Shown piece after piece: positions 26,657 through 34,067 of a stretch of DNA of 64,000 bases. The stretch covers positions 4,774,001 through 4,838,000 of the forward strand of contig NZ_CP032382.1 in NCBI RefSeq assembly GCF_003589925.1, given 5' to 3'. The translations under genes and the position numbers were made by a program. Numbering within the stretch: position 1 is the stretch's first letter; every line of letters starts with the position of its first letter. Under the pieces are notes generated by a model. That model saw only the letters and a list, made by a program, of their open reading frames with translations. It did no database searches and was not told where the DNA came from. The stretch comes from Chryseolinea soli (lineage in GTDB: Bacteria > Bacteroidota > Bacteroidia > Cytophagales > Cyclobacteriaceae).

Positions 26657-27850
26657 TTAGTCTCGTGTGATTTCTATTTCGGTTCGCTCATTGCCTTTAA
26701 ACTGCTCGCTTTGCTTTCCATAGATCGGTTTCTTGTCGCCCCATGGTTTTATTTGAATGCGCTGAGTGTCGATGCGCTGGCTGCGCAGGTATTCACGGAT
26801 CAACTCCCCACGCATCTGCGATAGTTTCTTTCCCGAGCCGGACGTGGGCACTGCTTTTGATAAATCGAAAAAATCTCCCTTGTTTCCGCGTGCCATCAGC
26901 TTTCGCTTATCGCCGAAGTAGGTATGCACGTGGATGATGATCTTGTACTTTTTGTTTTCATTCATCATCTCCGTGAGCCGGTTCAATTCCTCTGCCGATT
27001 CTGGCGAGAAAATGGCGGCTTGATCAGGAAACGTCACGTTCAGATTAGCGATGTCGCCCTTCTTGAGCCGCTCCAATTCAAAAGATATTTCCTTAGGAGA
27101 GTTTTGCTTTTCAAGGTCAGACGCATCGAATTTCCGGATGACCTTGCGATAACCGAAAATGTCGGCGACAAACGTGATGTTGTCGATGTTGTGAATAATT
27201 TCTTTTAAACTCGACGGAGTGTTTGTTTGATAAACACCGACCATCGTTGCCGATTGCTTATCCAGAGCTCTGACCGTTCCGTTCACGGGTTTTTGATCGA
27301 TCCAGCGAAAAGCTTTCAGAACGATGCTTGAGGCATCTTTCGACATTTGCAACGAAGAAGGATTTTTTAGGGAATCCTGCGCAGGCGTTGGCTTTGCCGC
27401 GATATTTAAGCGCTCTCGCGTACTGGGGTCGACGTCCTGAGCATGATCACGATCCTCCAAGGACGAGAGAGAGGGCACGCCGAATGTGCCGTGATATACC
27501 CAGGTCTTTCGCAGGTCCTGCCGGCTCTGCAGCTCCACCGCCATGCCATAGGCCTCTTCGCGTACCAATGTTTTTAGCACGTAGACATAAAATAGTTGTC
27601 GCTTGTAATTGAAGGCATACTGCGCAGTATAATGCCATTGAGCCGCGGCTTGTTCAATTAACCTATGGGCATTCGCTTCAACGGAAAACGCACCAATCAC
27701 AACGTAGTAAGGCATATTGTCCTCGATGGGATCTTCGTGTGTGGCGGCTTTAACGGATGATGTGTGGCCCTCGAGTAGTGCGACAGAACACAAAAAGCTT
27801 GAAAGGAGCAGGTGCATAAAGACGGATATGCACTTTATTTTGTATTTCAT
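26657..27850 (-). CDS. Secreted SPOR-like and OmpA-domain protein
   Basis: About 397 residues with an N-terminal signal (MKYKIKC then a hydrophobic stretch). A SPOR-like region (MPYYVVIGAFSVEANAHRL) spans about residues 45-125. The middle resembles an extracytoplasmic beta domain. An OmpA-type peptidoglycan-binding domain covers about 280-397 (FSPESAEELNRLTEMM, LSQMRGELIREYL, NERTEIEI). The protein should sit in the periplasm or outer membrane and bind peptidoglycan twice. It is on the same strand as the neighbouring HU-SPOR gene. An in-frame ATG at 27871 would add seven residues; the start at 27850 gives a better signal peptide. Confidence 0.83.
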   Translation of the reverse strand: MKYKIKCISVFMHLLLSSFLCSVALLEGHTSSVKAATHEDPIEDNMPYYVVIGAFSVEANAHRLIEQAAAQWHYTAQYAFNYKRQLFYVYVLKTLVREEAYGMAVELQSRQDLRKTWVYHGTFGVPSLSSLEDRDHAQDVDPSTRERLNIAAKPTPAQDSLKNPSSLQMSKDASSIVLKAFRWIDQKPVNGTVRALDKQSATMVGVYQTNTPSSLKEIIHNIDNITFVADIFGYRKVIRKFDASDLEKQNSPKEISFELERLKKGDIANLNVTFPDQAAIFSPESAEELNRLTEMMNENKKYKIIIHVHTYFGDKRKLMARGNKGDFFDLSKAVPTSGSGKKLSQMRGELIREYLRSQRIDTQRIQIKPWGDKKPIYGKQSEQFKGNERTEIEITRD

Positions 27851-27971
27851 GATATGGAAATTTGATTGCATTGAGGGATTTTGAACGACTGTGTAAGCGC
27901 GATGTGTAAGCTGCGTCCGCCACCAACGTCATTAAAGATGATTCTGAAGAGTTTTTGATCGATGAGCATAA

Positions 27972-28610
27972 CTACAACGTTTGACGCGCATAACGCGGCC
28001 CGCCACGCAGAAACTCACTGTCTAGGAGAATAGAGAATAAATTTTTTGAGACGGGGTCAGTCTTTAAAATGACATTCTTTTTTGCGGAATGCTCTGCCGC
28101 CGACATGGGTGAGTCCTCGTTGCGGATGATCACAATCAAAACTTCGTCAGCTGGCAATTCTTTTACATTTATCTCAGGTTGATTTATAGCAGACTGATGC
28201 TTGTAAAAAAGACCGGTCATCAGGTCGCCATCGCGCCCCTGTTGGATGGATTGCGTAATCAGCGATTTTTTCAGTGCAAATTCACAATGTCTTTTTTGCG
28301 TGCAAAGAGTTTTGGATAAAGCAAAATAGATGGGTTGATTCGTGCGGGTATGAAGTAGGTAATAGAGCAGTTCGCGGCCGCGCGCATCGTGCGTTAGAAA
28401 GCCTCTCAAGTCCAATTGTTCTTCTGCGTTTGGGAGGTTGGATTGAATAAGAAAGGCTTTTCCTTCGATTACCTTTTCTGAATAGACGATAATTTTATGC
28501 TCCTTAGAAGAGGCTAATGATCCTCCGTCTTGGGTGCGTTTCTTTAACGGAGGATTTCCCTGGGCGAGGATCTGGCCCAGCAAACAAAAATAAAATAGCA
28601 GTGATCTCAT
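27972..28610 (-). CDS. Secreted protein of unknown function
   Basis: A signal peptide is clear (MRSLLFYFCLLGQILAQ). The mature part of about 195 residues is not recognised. It has mixed alpha/beta character, two cysteines close together (TLCTQKRHC) that could form a disulfide, and no membrane helix. It lies upstream of the SPOR-OmpA gene on the same strand, and its start is about 245 bases from the start of the divergent histidine kinase. A regulatory or envelope role is possible but not shown. Confidence 0.72.
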   Translation of the reverse strand: MRSLLFYFCLLGQILAQGNPPLKKRTQDGGSLASSKEHKIIVYSEKVIEGKAFLIQSNLPNAEEQLDLRGFLTHDARGRELLYYLLHTRTNQPIYFALSKTLCTQKRHCEFALKKSLITQSIQQGRDGDLMTGLFYKHQSAINQPEINVKELPADEVLIVIIRNEDSPMSAAEHSAKKNVILKTDPVSKNLFSILLDSEFLRGGPRYARQTL

Positions 28611-28703
28611 TAATATTTTTTTGAAGTTTGAATCACTCCTGCCAACTACCGGGCCAATTTGAATCTTGAAATTTGAACTGATTTCGAAGGTTTAAAAACG
28701 AGA

Positions 28704-28741
28704 GCCGACGAAATTCCGAAAGACCGACGAAATATCGTCGG
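28704..28741. repeat. Intergenic palindrome family, cluster C
   Basis: A half unit GCCGACGAAATTCCGA is followed by the perfect palindrome CCGACGA-AATA-TCGTCGG at 28724-28741. The layout matches cluster A2 almost base for base. It lies between divergent genes, the secreted protein at 28610 and the kinase at 28856. Confidence 0.75.
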
Positions 28742-28855
28742 CAGGTAGCCGGCCAAGGAGGCGTCGGTAAAAAGTAGAGAAAGCCGTTTCGCTACATTTT
28801 GTATATTTTTAAGCGACCCTGTTATACATGTTTGTTGAACTTGACCTTTTCTTTC

Positions 28856-29977
28856 ATGAAAAGCGGTATAAGACATATGATGAGGAGACCGGTGATGGCC
28901 ATTATTTATTTTTGCACGCTCACCAACGTCCTTTATACAGTTTTAACAAGGGAAAGTCATTGGGTGCCGGTCATGGGGTTGTGGTTAATAGTGACCATCG
29001 CGCTTCTCTTCTTACTGTATCGCGGACTTCAGAAAAATGTGGGAATTCAAAGGACACTCGCGCGCCGCGACAGAACAATCATTCTGCAGAGAAATGAATT
29101 GGAAACACTTGCCAAAAGGGTGAGGAGGACCTTTATAGAATTGCGTGAAATGCAATCACAGCTCATACAGGCCGAAAAGATGGCCGCACTGGCGCAACTC
29201 ACAGCGGGTATTGCACACGAGCTGAACAATCCCATCAATTTCATTATGGGCGGCGTGCAGGGATTGAAAACACAACTGGATTTTGTCAGCGCTAACGAGG
29301 AGATGAAACAAAAGCTGGAAAACATCCCTGCCATAGCCGAGATGCTGGGAGATATGGAGTTATTTGCCAATGCCATTGAAGCCGGCGCTGTTCGTTCGGC
29401 CAAGATCGTGGAAGAGTTGGTTAATTTCTCTTTTCAAGACAATCAATATCTGTCGTATGTGAATCTTCGTAGCTATCTCGATTCCGTGCTAATATTGTTA
29501 GGTGGCCACCTTGGCGATCGGATAAAAGTTTATAAGAATTTTGGGACAATTCCGATGGTTGAATGCAATATTGGCGAGATCAACCAGGTATTTGTGAACG
29601 TCCTTATGAATGCCATCCAGGCCATTCAAGACGTAGGCGATATCACTGTGACTACTTGCGTTCAAAAATCAGGTTTTGTCAACGTGATCATCCGCGACTC
29701 TGGTTGCGGAATCCCGGACGCTATAGCGGAAAGAATATTCGATCCGTTCTTTACTACCAGGGAAGTGGGCAAGGGTACGGGGCTCGGATTGTACATTTCC
29801 TACAAGATCATTCAAAACCATCACGGCCATATCTTCTTTAACAGCGAACCAGGCAAGGGAACGGAATTTACAATAAGCATTCCGGTCACCCGGGATGAAA
29901 GACATCCAGGAATTATCGATTCAGATAAAGATCTACGGAATCTTTTCCAATGCCCCCGCTGGCGTCCGAAATGCTGA
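28856..29977 (+). CDS. Membrane sensor histidine kinase
   Basis: The 373-residue kinase has two membrane helices near residues 12-28 and 38-56 with almost no periplasmic loop. A coiled coil (about 60-105) follows, then a HisKA domain with the phospho-accepting His in [12 protein letters not shown], and a HATPase with N-box [10 protein letters not shown]1 DSGCGIPD and G2 [11 protein letters not shown]. The short loop suggests sensing through the membrane or in the cytoplasm. A TTG upstream at 28799 is less likely than the ATG at 28856. No response regulator is adjacent. The last 65 bases overlap the unknown gene on the opposite strand. Confidence 0.9.
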   Translation: MKSGIRHMMRRPVMAIIYFCTLTNVLYTVLTRESHWVPVMGLWLIVTIALLFLLYRGLQKNVGIQRTLARRDRTIILQRNELETLAKRVRRTFIELREMQSQLIQAEKMAALAQLTAGIAHELNNPINFIMGGVQGLKTQLDFVSANEEMKQKLENIPAIAEMLGDMELFANAIEAGAVRSAKIVEELVNFSFQDNQYLSYVNLRSYLDSVLILLGGHLGDRIKVYKNFGTIPMVECNIGEINQVFVNVLMNAIQAIQDVGDITVTTCVQKSGFVNVIIRDSGCGIPDAIAERIFDPFFTTREVGKGTGLGLYISYKIIQNHHGHIFFNSEPGKGTEFTISIPVTRDERHPGIIDSDKDLRNLFQCPRWRPKC

Positions 29978-30371
29978 GACGCACGCGGTACCAGTCTTGA
30001 TGCCGCAGTTGTTCTTTTCTGGAAATCTCAAGTGTGAAGCTTTTTGTACCCTGAACCATTTTGGTTTGAATAATCTTTTTTCTGTGATGGAGTTCGATCT
30101 CCCAACAATACCATTGATTGGGCATGCTGCCTTCTTCTTCGTCCTCGCCATATCCAAACACTTCAATGCGCTTGTCCTTAACATCGGGAATGAAAATCCA
30201 GACAGCCGGTTTTTTGTCTTTGTGGATAGGCAGGGGTTTCGAAGGCTCGGGCCGCGGAGACGTTATCAACGGGACGGGGTTTTGCGAGGAACGGTGAATC
30301 GATTCTTTGCCATTCAGAACTAATCCTGGCAGAAGACTCACCATATAATAACAAATTGCTTTGAATTGCAT
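29913..30371 (-). CDS. Small secreted protein of unknown function
   Basis: The 152-residue protein starts with a signal-like segment (YYMVSLLPGLVLNG), then a Pro-rich stretch (about residues 30-55). A compact beta-rich domain follows, with AVWIFIPDVKDKRIEVFGYG and WYCWEIELHHRKK and a C-terminal [10 protein letters not shown]. No family is recognised. It converges on the histidine kinase with a 65-base overlap. An upstream ATG at 30395 would add eight residues. It may be periplasmic and could act with the kinase; this is only a context guess. Confidence 0.65.
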   Translation of the reverse strand: MQFKAICYYMVSLLPGLVLNGKESIHRSSQNPVPLITSPRPEPSKPLPIHKDKKPAVWIFIPDVKDKRIEVFGYGEDEEEGSMPNQWYCWEIELHHRKKIIQTKMVQGTKSFTLEISRKEQLRHQDWYRVRLSISDASGGIGKDSVDLYLNR

Positions 30372-30408
30372 CGGCAGAAGATTTAGTCGTCGCATGTTAC
30401 AGGACGTT

Positions 30409-30427
30409 ACTGCAAGAGAAATGCAGT
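30409..30427. repeat. Dyad ACTGCAA-N5-TTGCAGT, copy 3 (one mismatch)
   Basis: ACTGCAA-GAGAA-ATGCAGT. One base breaks the symmetry. It is followed by CTCTTCAGG; copy 1 likewise continues CTCTACCC. It lies just upstream of the small secreted protein gene (start at 30371, minus strand). Confidence 0.55.
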
Positions 30428-30542
30428 CTCTTCAGGCTTTCGGTATTAACGGTGTAGCTGGATAATTTTTCGGTGAAACAAATCTAGTCTACCCGTTGAC
30501 CGGCTGGAAAGAAAAATAAAAAATAATTGTATGAAAACTTAA

Positions 30543-30561
30543 ACTGCAAAATCTTTTCAGT
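30543..30561. repeat. Dyad ACTGCAA-N5-TTGCAGT, copy 4 (one mismatch)
   Basis: ACTGCAA-AATCT-TTTCAGT, about 20 bases before the first large hairpin of the region. It could be a control site for a small RNA starting there. Confidence 0.5.
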
Positions 30562-30582
30562 GAGGCATTTGATATTGCATAG

Positions 30583-30648
30583 AAATTACGGATTCCTCCA
30601 CGGCATCTTATCATCCTAGCATAACAGGGAAGGGAGGAACCGTAATTT
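30583..30648 (+). ncRNA. Predicted hairpin 1, possible structured RNA or terminator
   Basis: The stem pairs AAATTACGG with CCGTAATTT and continues, after a small interruption, with TCCTCC and GGAGGA. The loop is about 33 bases and the stem is followed by TTC. No family recognised. It may be the 5' part of an RNA that includes the next hairpin. Confidence 0.45.
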
Positions 30649-30658
30649 TTCTGCAAAA

Positions 30659-30745
30659 GGATACAGGCGCTTTAGCCGAGGTTAAACAGTCTAGCTCTAG
30701 AGGGTCAGCTAAACTGAGATCGAAGCTAAGCGCTTGTATTCTTTT
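30659..30745 (+). ncRNA. Predicted rod-like structured RNA ending in a T-run
   Basis: An outer stem of about 14 pairs joins GATACAGGCGCTT(T)AGC with GCTAAGCGCTTGTAT, with one G-T pair and one bulge. An inner hairpin pairs CAGT-C-TAGCT with AGCTA-A-ACTG around a 10-base loop. CTTTTT follows directly. This combination is typical of a small RNA with an intrinsic terminator on the plus strand. I see no resemblance to tRNA or tmRNA; 6S-like or riboswitch identity cannot be judged by eye. Confidence 0.5.
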
Positions 30746-30844
30746 TATATTTTCTACCCTTCATACTTTTCGATACTGTACTACCGCTCTTTTGCATAGC
30801 GGGAGACAGTGGTATGCCAACGCATAGCCACTCTTGTGGCCCAG

Positions 30845-30881
30845 CCGACTAAATATAGTCGGGCCAACGATATTTCGTTGG
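30845..30881. repeat. Intergenic palindrome family, cluster D
   Basis: Two perfect palindromes side by side: CCGACTA-AATA-TAGTCGG (30845-30862) and CCAACGA-TATT-TCGTTGG (30864-30881). The second is identical to the unit at 5678-5695. The first has a compensating change (CGA to CTA, TCG to TAG) that keeps the pairing, which argues that the hairpin itself is what is maintained. Confidence 0.8.
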
Positions 30882-30972
30882 CTCATGGGGTGTCACACCC
30901 CGAATCCACGTTAATTTCGCGGTTTCTTTATGGCATGCAATTAGAACGGGGTTCAGAAAAATTTAAAACTTT

Positions 30973-31212
30973 ATGACCATTGCAAAACACATCAACCTGC
31001 TGGAAAGACTCGACGATCTGATCCGTAAGAAAGCTACGGGGACTCCCGACGACCTGGCCAAAAGACTGAACGTCTCAACCCGTACCATCTACAATTATCT
31101 TCACGATCTGAGAAGCATGGGGGCGCCGGTGGCCTACGACTATCGTTTACAAAGCTACTATTATAAAGTGGATAGCTCGATTATTAAGGAGCGAATGAAA
31201 TTTAGTTATTGA
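30973..31212 (+). CDS. Small HTH_11-type DNA-binding protein
   Basis: This 79-residue protein is little more than a helix-turn-helix: LLERLDDLIRKKATGTPDDL then AKRLNVSTRTIYNYLHDLR and a short wing (GAPVAYDYRLQSYYY). It matches the N-terminal part of DeoR/WYL regulators but lacks the WYL ligand domain. It could act as a dimeric repressor or as an accessory DNA binder. It lies 90 bases after a cluster of hairpins and palindromes, which might be its target. Confidence 0.78.
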   Translation: MTIAKHINLLERLDDLIRKKATGTPDDLAKRLNVSTRTIYNYLHDLRSMGAPVAYDYRLQSYYYKVDSSIIKERMKFSY

Positions 31213-31219
31213 CGCGTTA

Positions 31220-31297
31220 ATGAAAGCTATGCCAAAGAAGATCATCATTCTTCTGGTGCTTATCATTTCTGCGCTTCTGATCTGTATGTTTCCCTGA
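31220..31297 (+). CDS. Possible small hydrophobic peptide (25 residues)
   Basis: The ATG at 31220 lies 7 bases after the stop of the HTH gene. The frame encodes a basic start (MKAMPKK) followed by 16-17 hydrophobic residues (IIILLVLIISALLICMF) and Pro, then TGA. That is the profile of a single-span membrane peptide or a type I toxin-like peptide. No homologue is recognised, and the size is close to what chance allows. A strong hairpin begins right at the stop. Confidence 0.35.
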   Translation: MKAMPKKIIILLVLIISALLICMFP

Positions 31298-31331
31298 ACG
31301 TTTCCCAATAGCCTGAGGGCTGGGGAAACGT
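31298..31331 (+). terminator. Hairpin after the small ORF
   Basis: ACGTTTCC pairs with GGAAACGT, and inside it AGCC pairs with GGCT. There is no T-run, so it is either a weak terminator or an RNA stability element for the HTH transcript. Confidence 0.5.
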
Positions 31332-31502
31332 GCATGGGAAAAGGCCAGTGCGGAAACGTATTTCGTTATCCACGGAAGCAATCGTGCTGGTCCCTCTGGG
31401 AAAAACATTCCGTTCCCGTTATTGAAGCTGGAAAAGCAGATCATGCGTGTGCAGTCCCTACTTTCCTACGCGCTATCGTAAACATTTGTGTAATCAATTT
31501 AT

Positions 31503-31982
31503 ATGGTGCAAAGATGTCAATTGTTTCCGGTGACCTCCGTAGAGCATTGGGCCGGGCTGCGACAACAATTTCATCGATATCTCGCGCAGGAATTGGTGGC
31601 AACACGAACATTGCGCCTGGACTTGGAAGCCGAGAAAGCCTTTACATTTATTTCTGTCGCTCATCATTGGCCCGATTTCAAATTTCATGGGATTTGGCAA
31701 TTAAGTCCATGTGGCGACCATCTAAAATTTCAGAGCAATTGCGGAAGCGGAACGTTAACTGTAGAAGTGAAAGAACAGGAGTTGCGGATCGACTACTCCA
31801 TTTTTTTCGAGCACGAGGATCGCTACGAAGTTGGAATTCGATTTTTGACGATAAGCAAAGGGGCGTGCGATCTGGTGATGTCAATCACAAAACCCAGAAG
31901 AATGCCGATCAGTTATTTTGAAAATAAACTAACTCAGCTCGATGAAGGTCTGGAAAGATTGAGACGGATTTTAGAGGGTTAG
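31503..31982 (+). CDS. Protein of unknown function, possibly SRPBCC-like
   Basis: The 159-residue protein has no signal peptide. Its order of elements (an N-terminal helix, a strand-rich middle with KFHGIWQLSPCGDHLKF, TLTVEVKEQELRIDYSIFF and YEVGIRFL, and a long C-terminal helix ENKLTQLDEGLERLRRI) resembles the START/SRPBCC fold, where a long last helix closes a ligand cavity. This is a fold-level impression, not a family match. It follows the HTH gene on the same strand. Confidence 0.6.
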   Translation: MVQRCQLFPVTSVEHWAGLRQQFHRYLAQELVATRTLRLDLEAEKAFTFISVAHHWPDFKFHGIWQLSPCGDHLKFQSNCGSGTLTVEVKEQELRIDYSIFFEHEDRYEVGIRFLTISKGACDLVMSITKPRRMPISYFENKLTQLDEGLERLRRILEG

Positions 31983-32029
31983 TCGCGGTGACGAGGACTG
32001 GGCCCACGATACTTTAAATGTTTCCCAGC

Positions 32030-32048
32030 ACTGCAAGAGCCTTGCAGT
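32030..32048. repeat. Dyad ACTGCAA-N5-TTGCAGT, copy 5
   Basis: Perfect 7-base arms with spacer GAGCC, ending 21 bases before the start codon of the PorP-OmpA gene. This position is close enough to act as an operator or as a leader hairpin. It is the copy nearest to a start codon. Confidence 0.7.
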
Positions 32049-32069
32049 ACGGAGAGATACTTTAGCCTA

Positions 32070-33587
32070 ATGAAGAAAGTCATTTTGGTTTTTACGATCG
32101 CGCTTCTTTTTGTAGCGGTGGAATTGAAGGCCCAGCTCAACCAATATGCGCAATACTATGTTGCGCCGGTATGGCTCAATCCCGCACATGTTGGGCTTGT
32201 CGACGAGGTGGAGATTACGGCACAATACCGAGAATCAAAACTGAGTGGGTATCAATTTCCTTCCTTGTCTGCAGCATATCCGTTTTTTAATAAGACAACG
32301 CGTCTAAAACAAGGGGGATTCGGTATGGGATTGGCACAGGAGCAATTCGGACCGGATAAGATTTATGTCGTCACACAATGGGTAGGGGGTTTTTCTTACA
32401 ATGTTCCCATCACCGCACATCATTTTATCAGCGCCGGCTTGCAAAGTGGATTGGTGAACCGGAAAGTAGATCCCACCAAAGTGACCACCGACAATCAATA
32501 TCTTTTTGGATCGTTTGATCCGGGGCGGCCGCCCGGAGAAAACTTTGTGAATACCAGCACCAATATTGTAATAATCAACAGCGGCTTTTCGTGGTCTATG
32601 ACCGACGAATTAGACAGACAAAAAGCCTATCTGGGCATAGCCTTTTTTGGAATGAATACACCGCGCGCTAAGCTTCTGCAAGACGCCGCGCGTGATCGCG
32701 TGCTCTATAGCGTCTCGGGCGCCGTCCAGGTTCCCGTGCGGGGTACGGCTTTCACATGGCTGCCGAATTTTCGTTGGATCATCCGGGGGAATTTGTCATT
32801 TGCCAACATCGGTCAGCGCTGGCATTACACGTTTGGGGCTGGCAGCCCGTCGTTCATCGGTCTCGGGCTTTGGTATAACACGAACAAAATTGCCGTTTCC
32901 AATCTTGAGTATGGAACAAACCGTTTCCTTCTGGCGCTGGCCTACAATGGCAGTCTCACGAAAAATGCGCCGATACCTGCCGTCAGTAGCGCTTGGGAGG
33001 TGGCATTTACCTGGAGGATCAAAAGAAATACATTGGGCAAACACACAACTATAGTAGAAACACCACCATTGCAAGACGTTCCGAGGCCGCAGGAGCCCGC
33101 AACGGTTCAAGCGAGCCCGAAAGAAGCCCCGCAAGCACCAGTCGTTCCGCGTGAAGAACCGATGCCGATTACACAGCCTAAGGAGCAAGATCTCTCGATG
33201 GCGGCCACTCCAATAGTAAAAGACAGTTCCCTGACAAAGGAAGAGAAAAATCTCTTAGAACGGAAAGTTGGATTTGCCTTGAACAGCTATGCTGTTGGCA
33301 AGGAGGGTCAGGAATTTTTGGACAGCCTGGCGCAAATCCTGAAAGCACATCCGGAAGTGCGCATTAGAATCACGGGGCATACGTGTACCATCGGATCAAG
33401 GAGAGCCAACTTCACAGTATCACACAAGCGGGCAGAAAGTGTCAAGGCAATTCTACTAAGGAAAGGAGTGCCTCCCGGTCAACTCGTGGCGGTTGGCATG
33501 GATTTCCAACGTCCCTTGAACGCGAATCAGACCGAAGCTCAGCGGGCTAAAAATCGCAGAGTGGAGTTTGAACTTCTGGAGAATTAG
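32070..33587 (+). CDS. PorP/SprF barrel fused to an OmpA domain
   Basis: The 505-residue protein has a signal peptide (ending LKAQ). A PorP/SprF barrel covers about residues 22-325 (opening QYAQYYVAPVWLNPAHVG, typical of the family). A Pro- and Glu-rich linker follows (about 330-395), then a C-terminal OmpA-type domain (about 400-505: FALNSYAVGKEG, RIRITGHT, KRAESVKAILL, KNRRVEFEL). PorP/SprF proteins serve the type IX secretion system and its surface partners. The OmpA domain should anchor this barrel to peptidoglycan. A dyad lies directly upstream. The gene is followed by the SxxS thioredoxin-like gene on the same strand. It has no adjacent large cargo gene on its own strand. Confidence 0.9.
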   Translation: MKKVILVFTIALLFVAVELKAQLNQYAQYYVAPVWLNPAHVGLVDEVEITAQYRESKLSGYQFPSLSAAYPFFNKTTRLKQGGFGMGLAQEQFGPDKIYVVTQWVGGFSYNVPITAHHFISAGLQSGLVNRKVDPTKVTTDNQYLFGSFDPGRPPGENFVNTSTNIVIINSGFSWSMTDELDRQKAYLGIAFFGMNTPRAKLLQDAARDRVLYSVSGAVQVPVRGTAFTWLPNFRWIIRGNLSFANIGQRWHYTFGAGSPSFIGLGLWYNTNKIAVSNLEYGTNRFLLALAYNGSLTKNAPIPAVSSAWEVAFTWRIKRNTLGKHTTIVETPPLQDVPRPQEPATVQASPKEAPQAPVVPREEPMPITQPKEQDLSMAATPIVKDSSLTKEEKNLLERKVGFALNSYAVGKEGQEFLDSLAQILKAHPEVRIRITGHTCTIGSRRANFTVSHKRAESVKAILLRKGVPPGQLVAVGMDFQRPLNANQTEAQRAKNRRVEFELLEN

Positions 33588-33691
33588 CGTGCAATATTTT
33601 GTGAGTTTTATGTTGCTAACGAGGAAAAAAATGATGTATATTCAGTGAGCCCGTTGAAAAGCATCCATAGGTTTTTTTGAAAAAATTGATC

Positions 33692-34036
33692 ATGTATAAA
33701 CCCTTATCTGAGCTAACGGGTGGAAACGTACACACCCAATTCACGGAGAAAGTAATACGGTCTCCCTTGCCCGTGGTCGTGGAATTTTTTAAGAACAATA
33801 GCGGGACATCCTTTTTAGTAGACTCCATCCTCGCCGAATTTGTAGAGCCCTTACAGGAGAAGGCGGTATTCTATAAAGTGAACATAGACAAACATCAGCT
33901 CTTTAACGAACTGTATCACCTCAATGATCTTCCATCCGTTTTGCTGTTTAGAAAAGGCTCTATACGCGGCTATCTGGCTGGGCCCTTTTCGCGGACCAAG
34001 TTCATCTCCAACATTATCAATAACCTGGATGAATAA
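33692..34036 (+). CDS. Thioredoxin-fold protein with SxxS in place of CxxC (paralogue)
   Basis: A 114-residue paralogue of the protein at 5106-5438. Shared blocks include the TG...QF..KV start, VEFFKNNSGTSFL, FYKVNIDK, the cis-proline strand DLPSVLLF, and GPFS. The active-site position reads NSGTS instead of WCGPC, so both redox cysteines are serine. No signal peptide is visible, so it should be cytoplasmic. It lies between two PorP/SprF genes (32070 and 34068, convergent with the latter). A TTG start at 33677 is possible; the ATG at 33692 is preferred by alignment with the paralogue. A scaffold or chaperone-like role is one idea; no direct evidence. Confidence 0.82.
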   Translation: MYKPLSELTGGNVHTQFTEKVIRSPLPVVVEFFKNNSGTSFLVDSILAEFVEPLQEKAVFYKVNIDKHQLFNELYHLNDLPSVLLFRKGSIRGYLAGPFSRTKFISNIINNLDE

Positions 34037-34067
34037 GAAAAGGCCATGCGGCCGTGGCGAGCCGGTG

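Larger units (their letters stand above)
30372..30972. other. Hairpin-rich intergenic region
   Basis: About 600 bases without a protein gene. In order it contains two imperfect copies of the ACTGCAA dyad, two large hairpins with T-runs (30583-30648 and 30659-30745), hairpins CCGCT/AGCGG (30784-30802) and GCCAC/GTGGC (30827-30840), two perfect REP-like palindromes (30845-30881), and GGGGTG/CACCCC (30887-30901). The density of inverted repeats suggests one or more structured RNAs or a cluster of small repeats. Confidence 0.6.
31213..31502. other. Intergenic region with small ORF and hairpin
   Basis: Contains a possible 25-codon membrane peptide (31220-31297) and a hairpin (31298-31331), described separately. 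Nothing else is recognised up to the gene at 31503. Confidence 0.4.

Noticed and set aside
30564..30578. Sigma-54 promoter (GG and GC elements) beside dyad copy 4
   Set aside because: The spacing between GG and GC is 11 bases instead of 10, and no other dyad copy has a well-spaced sigma-54 promoter nearby.
24143..31982. Integrated mobile element or prophage in the accessory stretch
   Set aside because: No integrase, transposase, phage structural gene, tRNA or flanking direct repeat was seen; the NUMOD4 gene alone is not enough.
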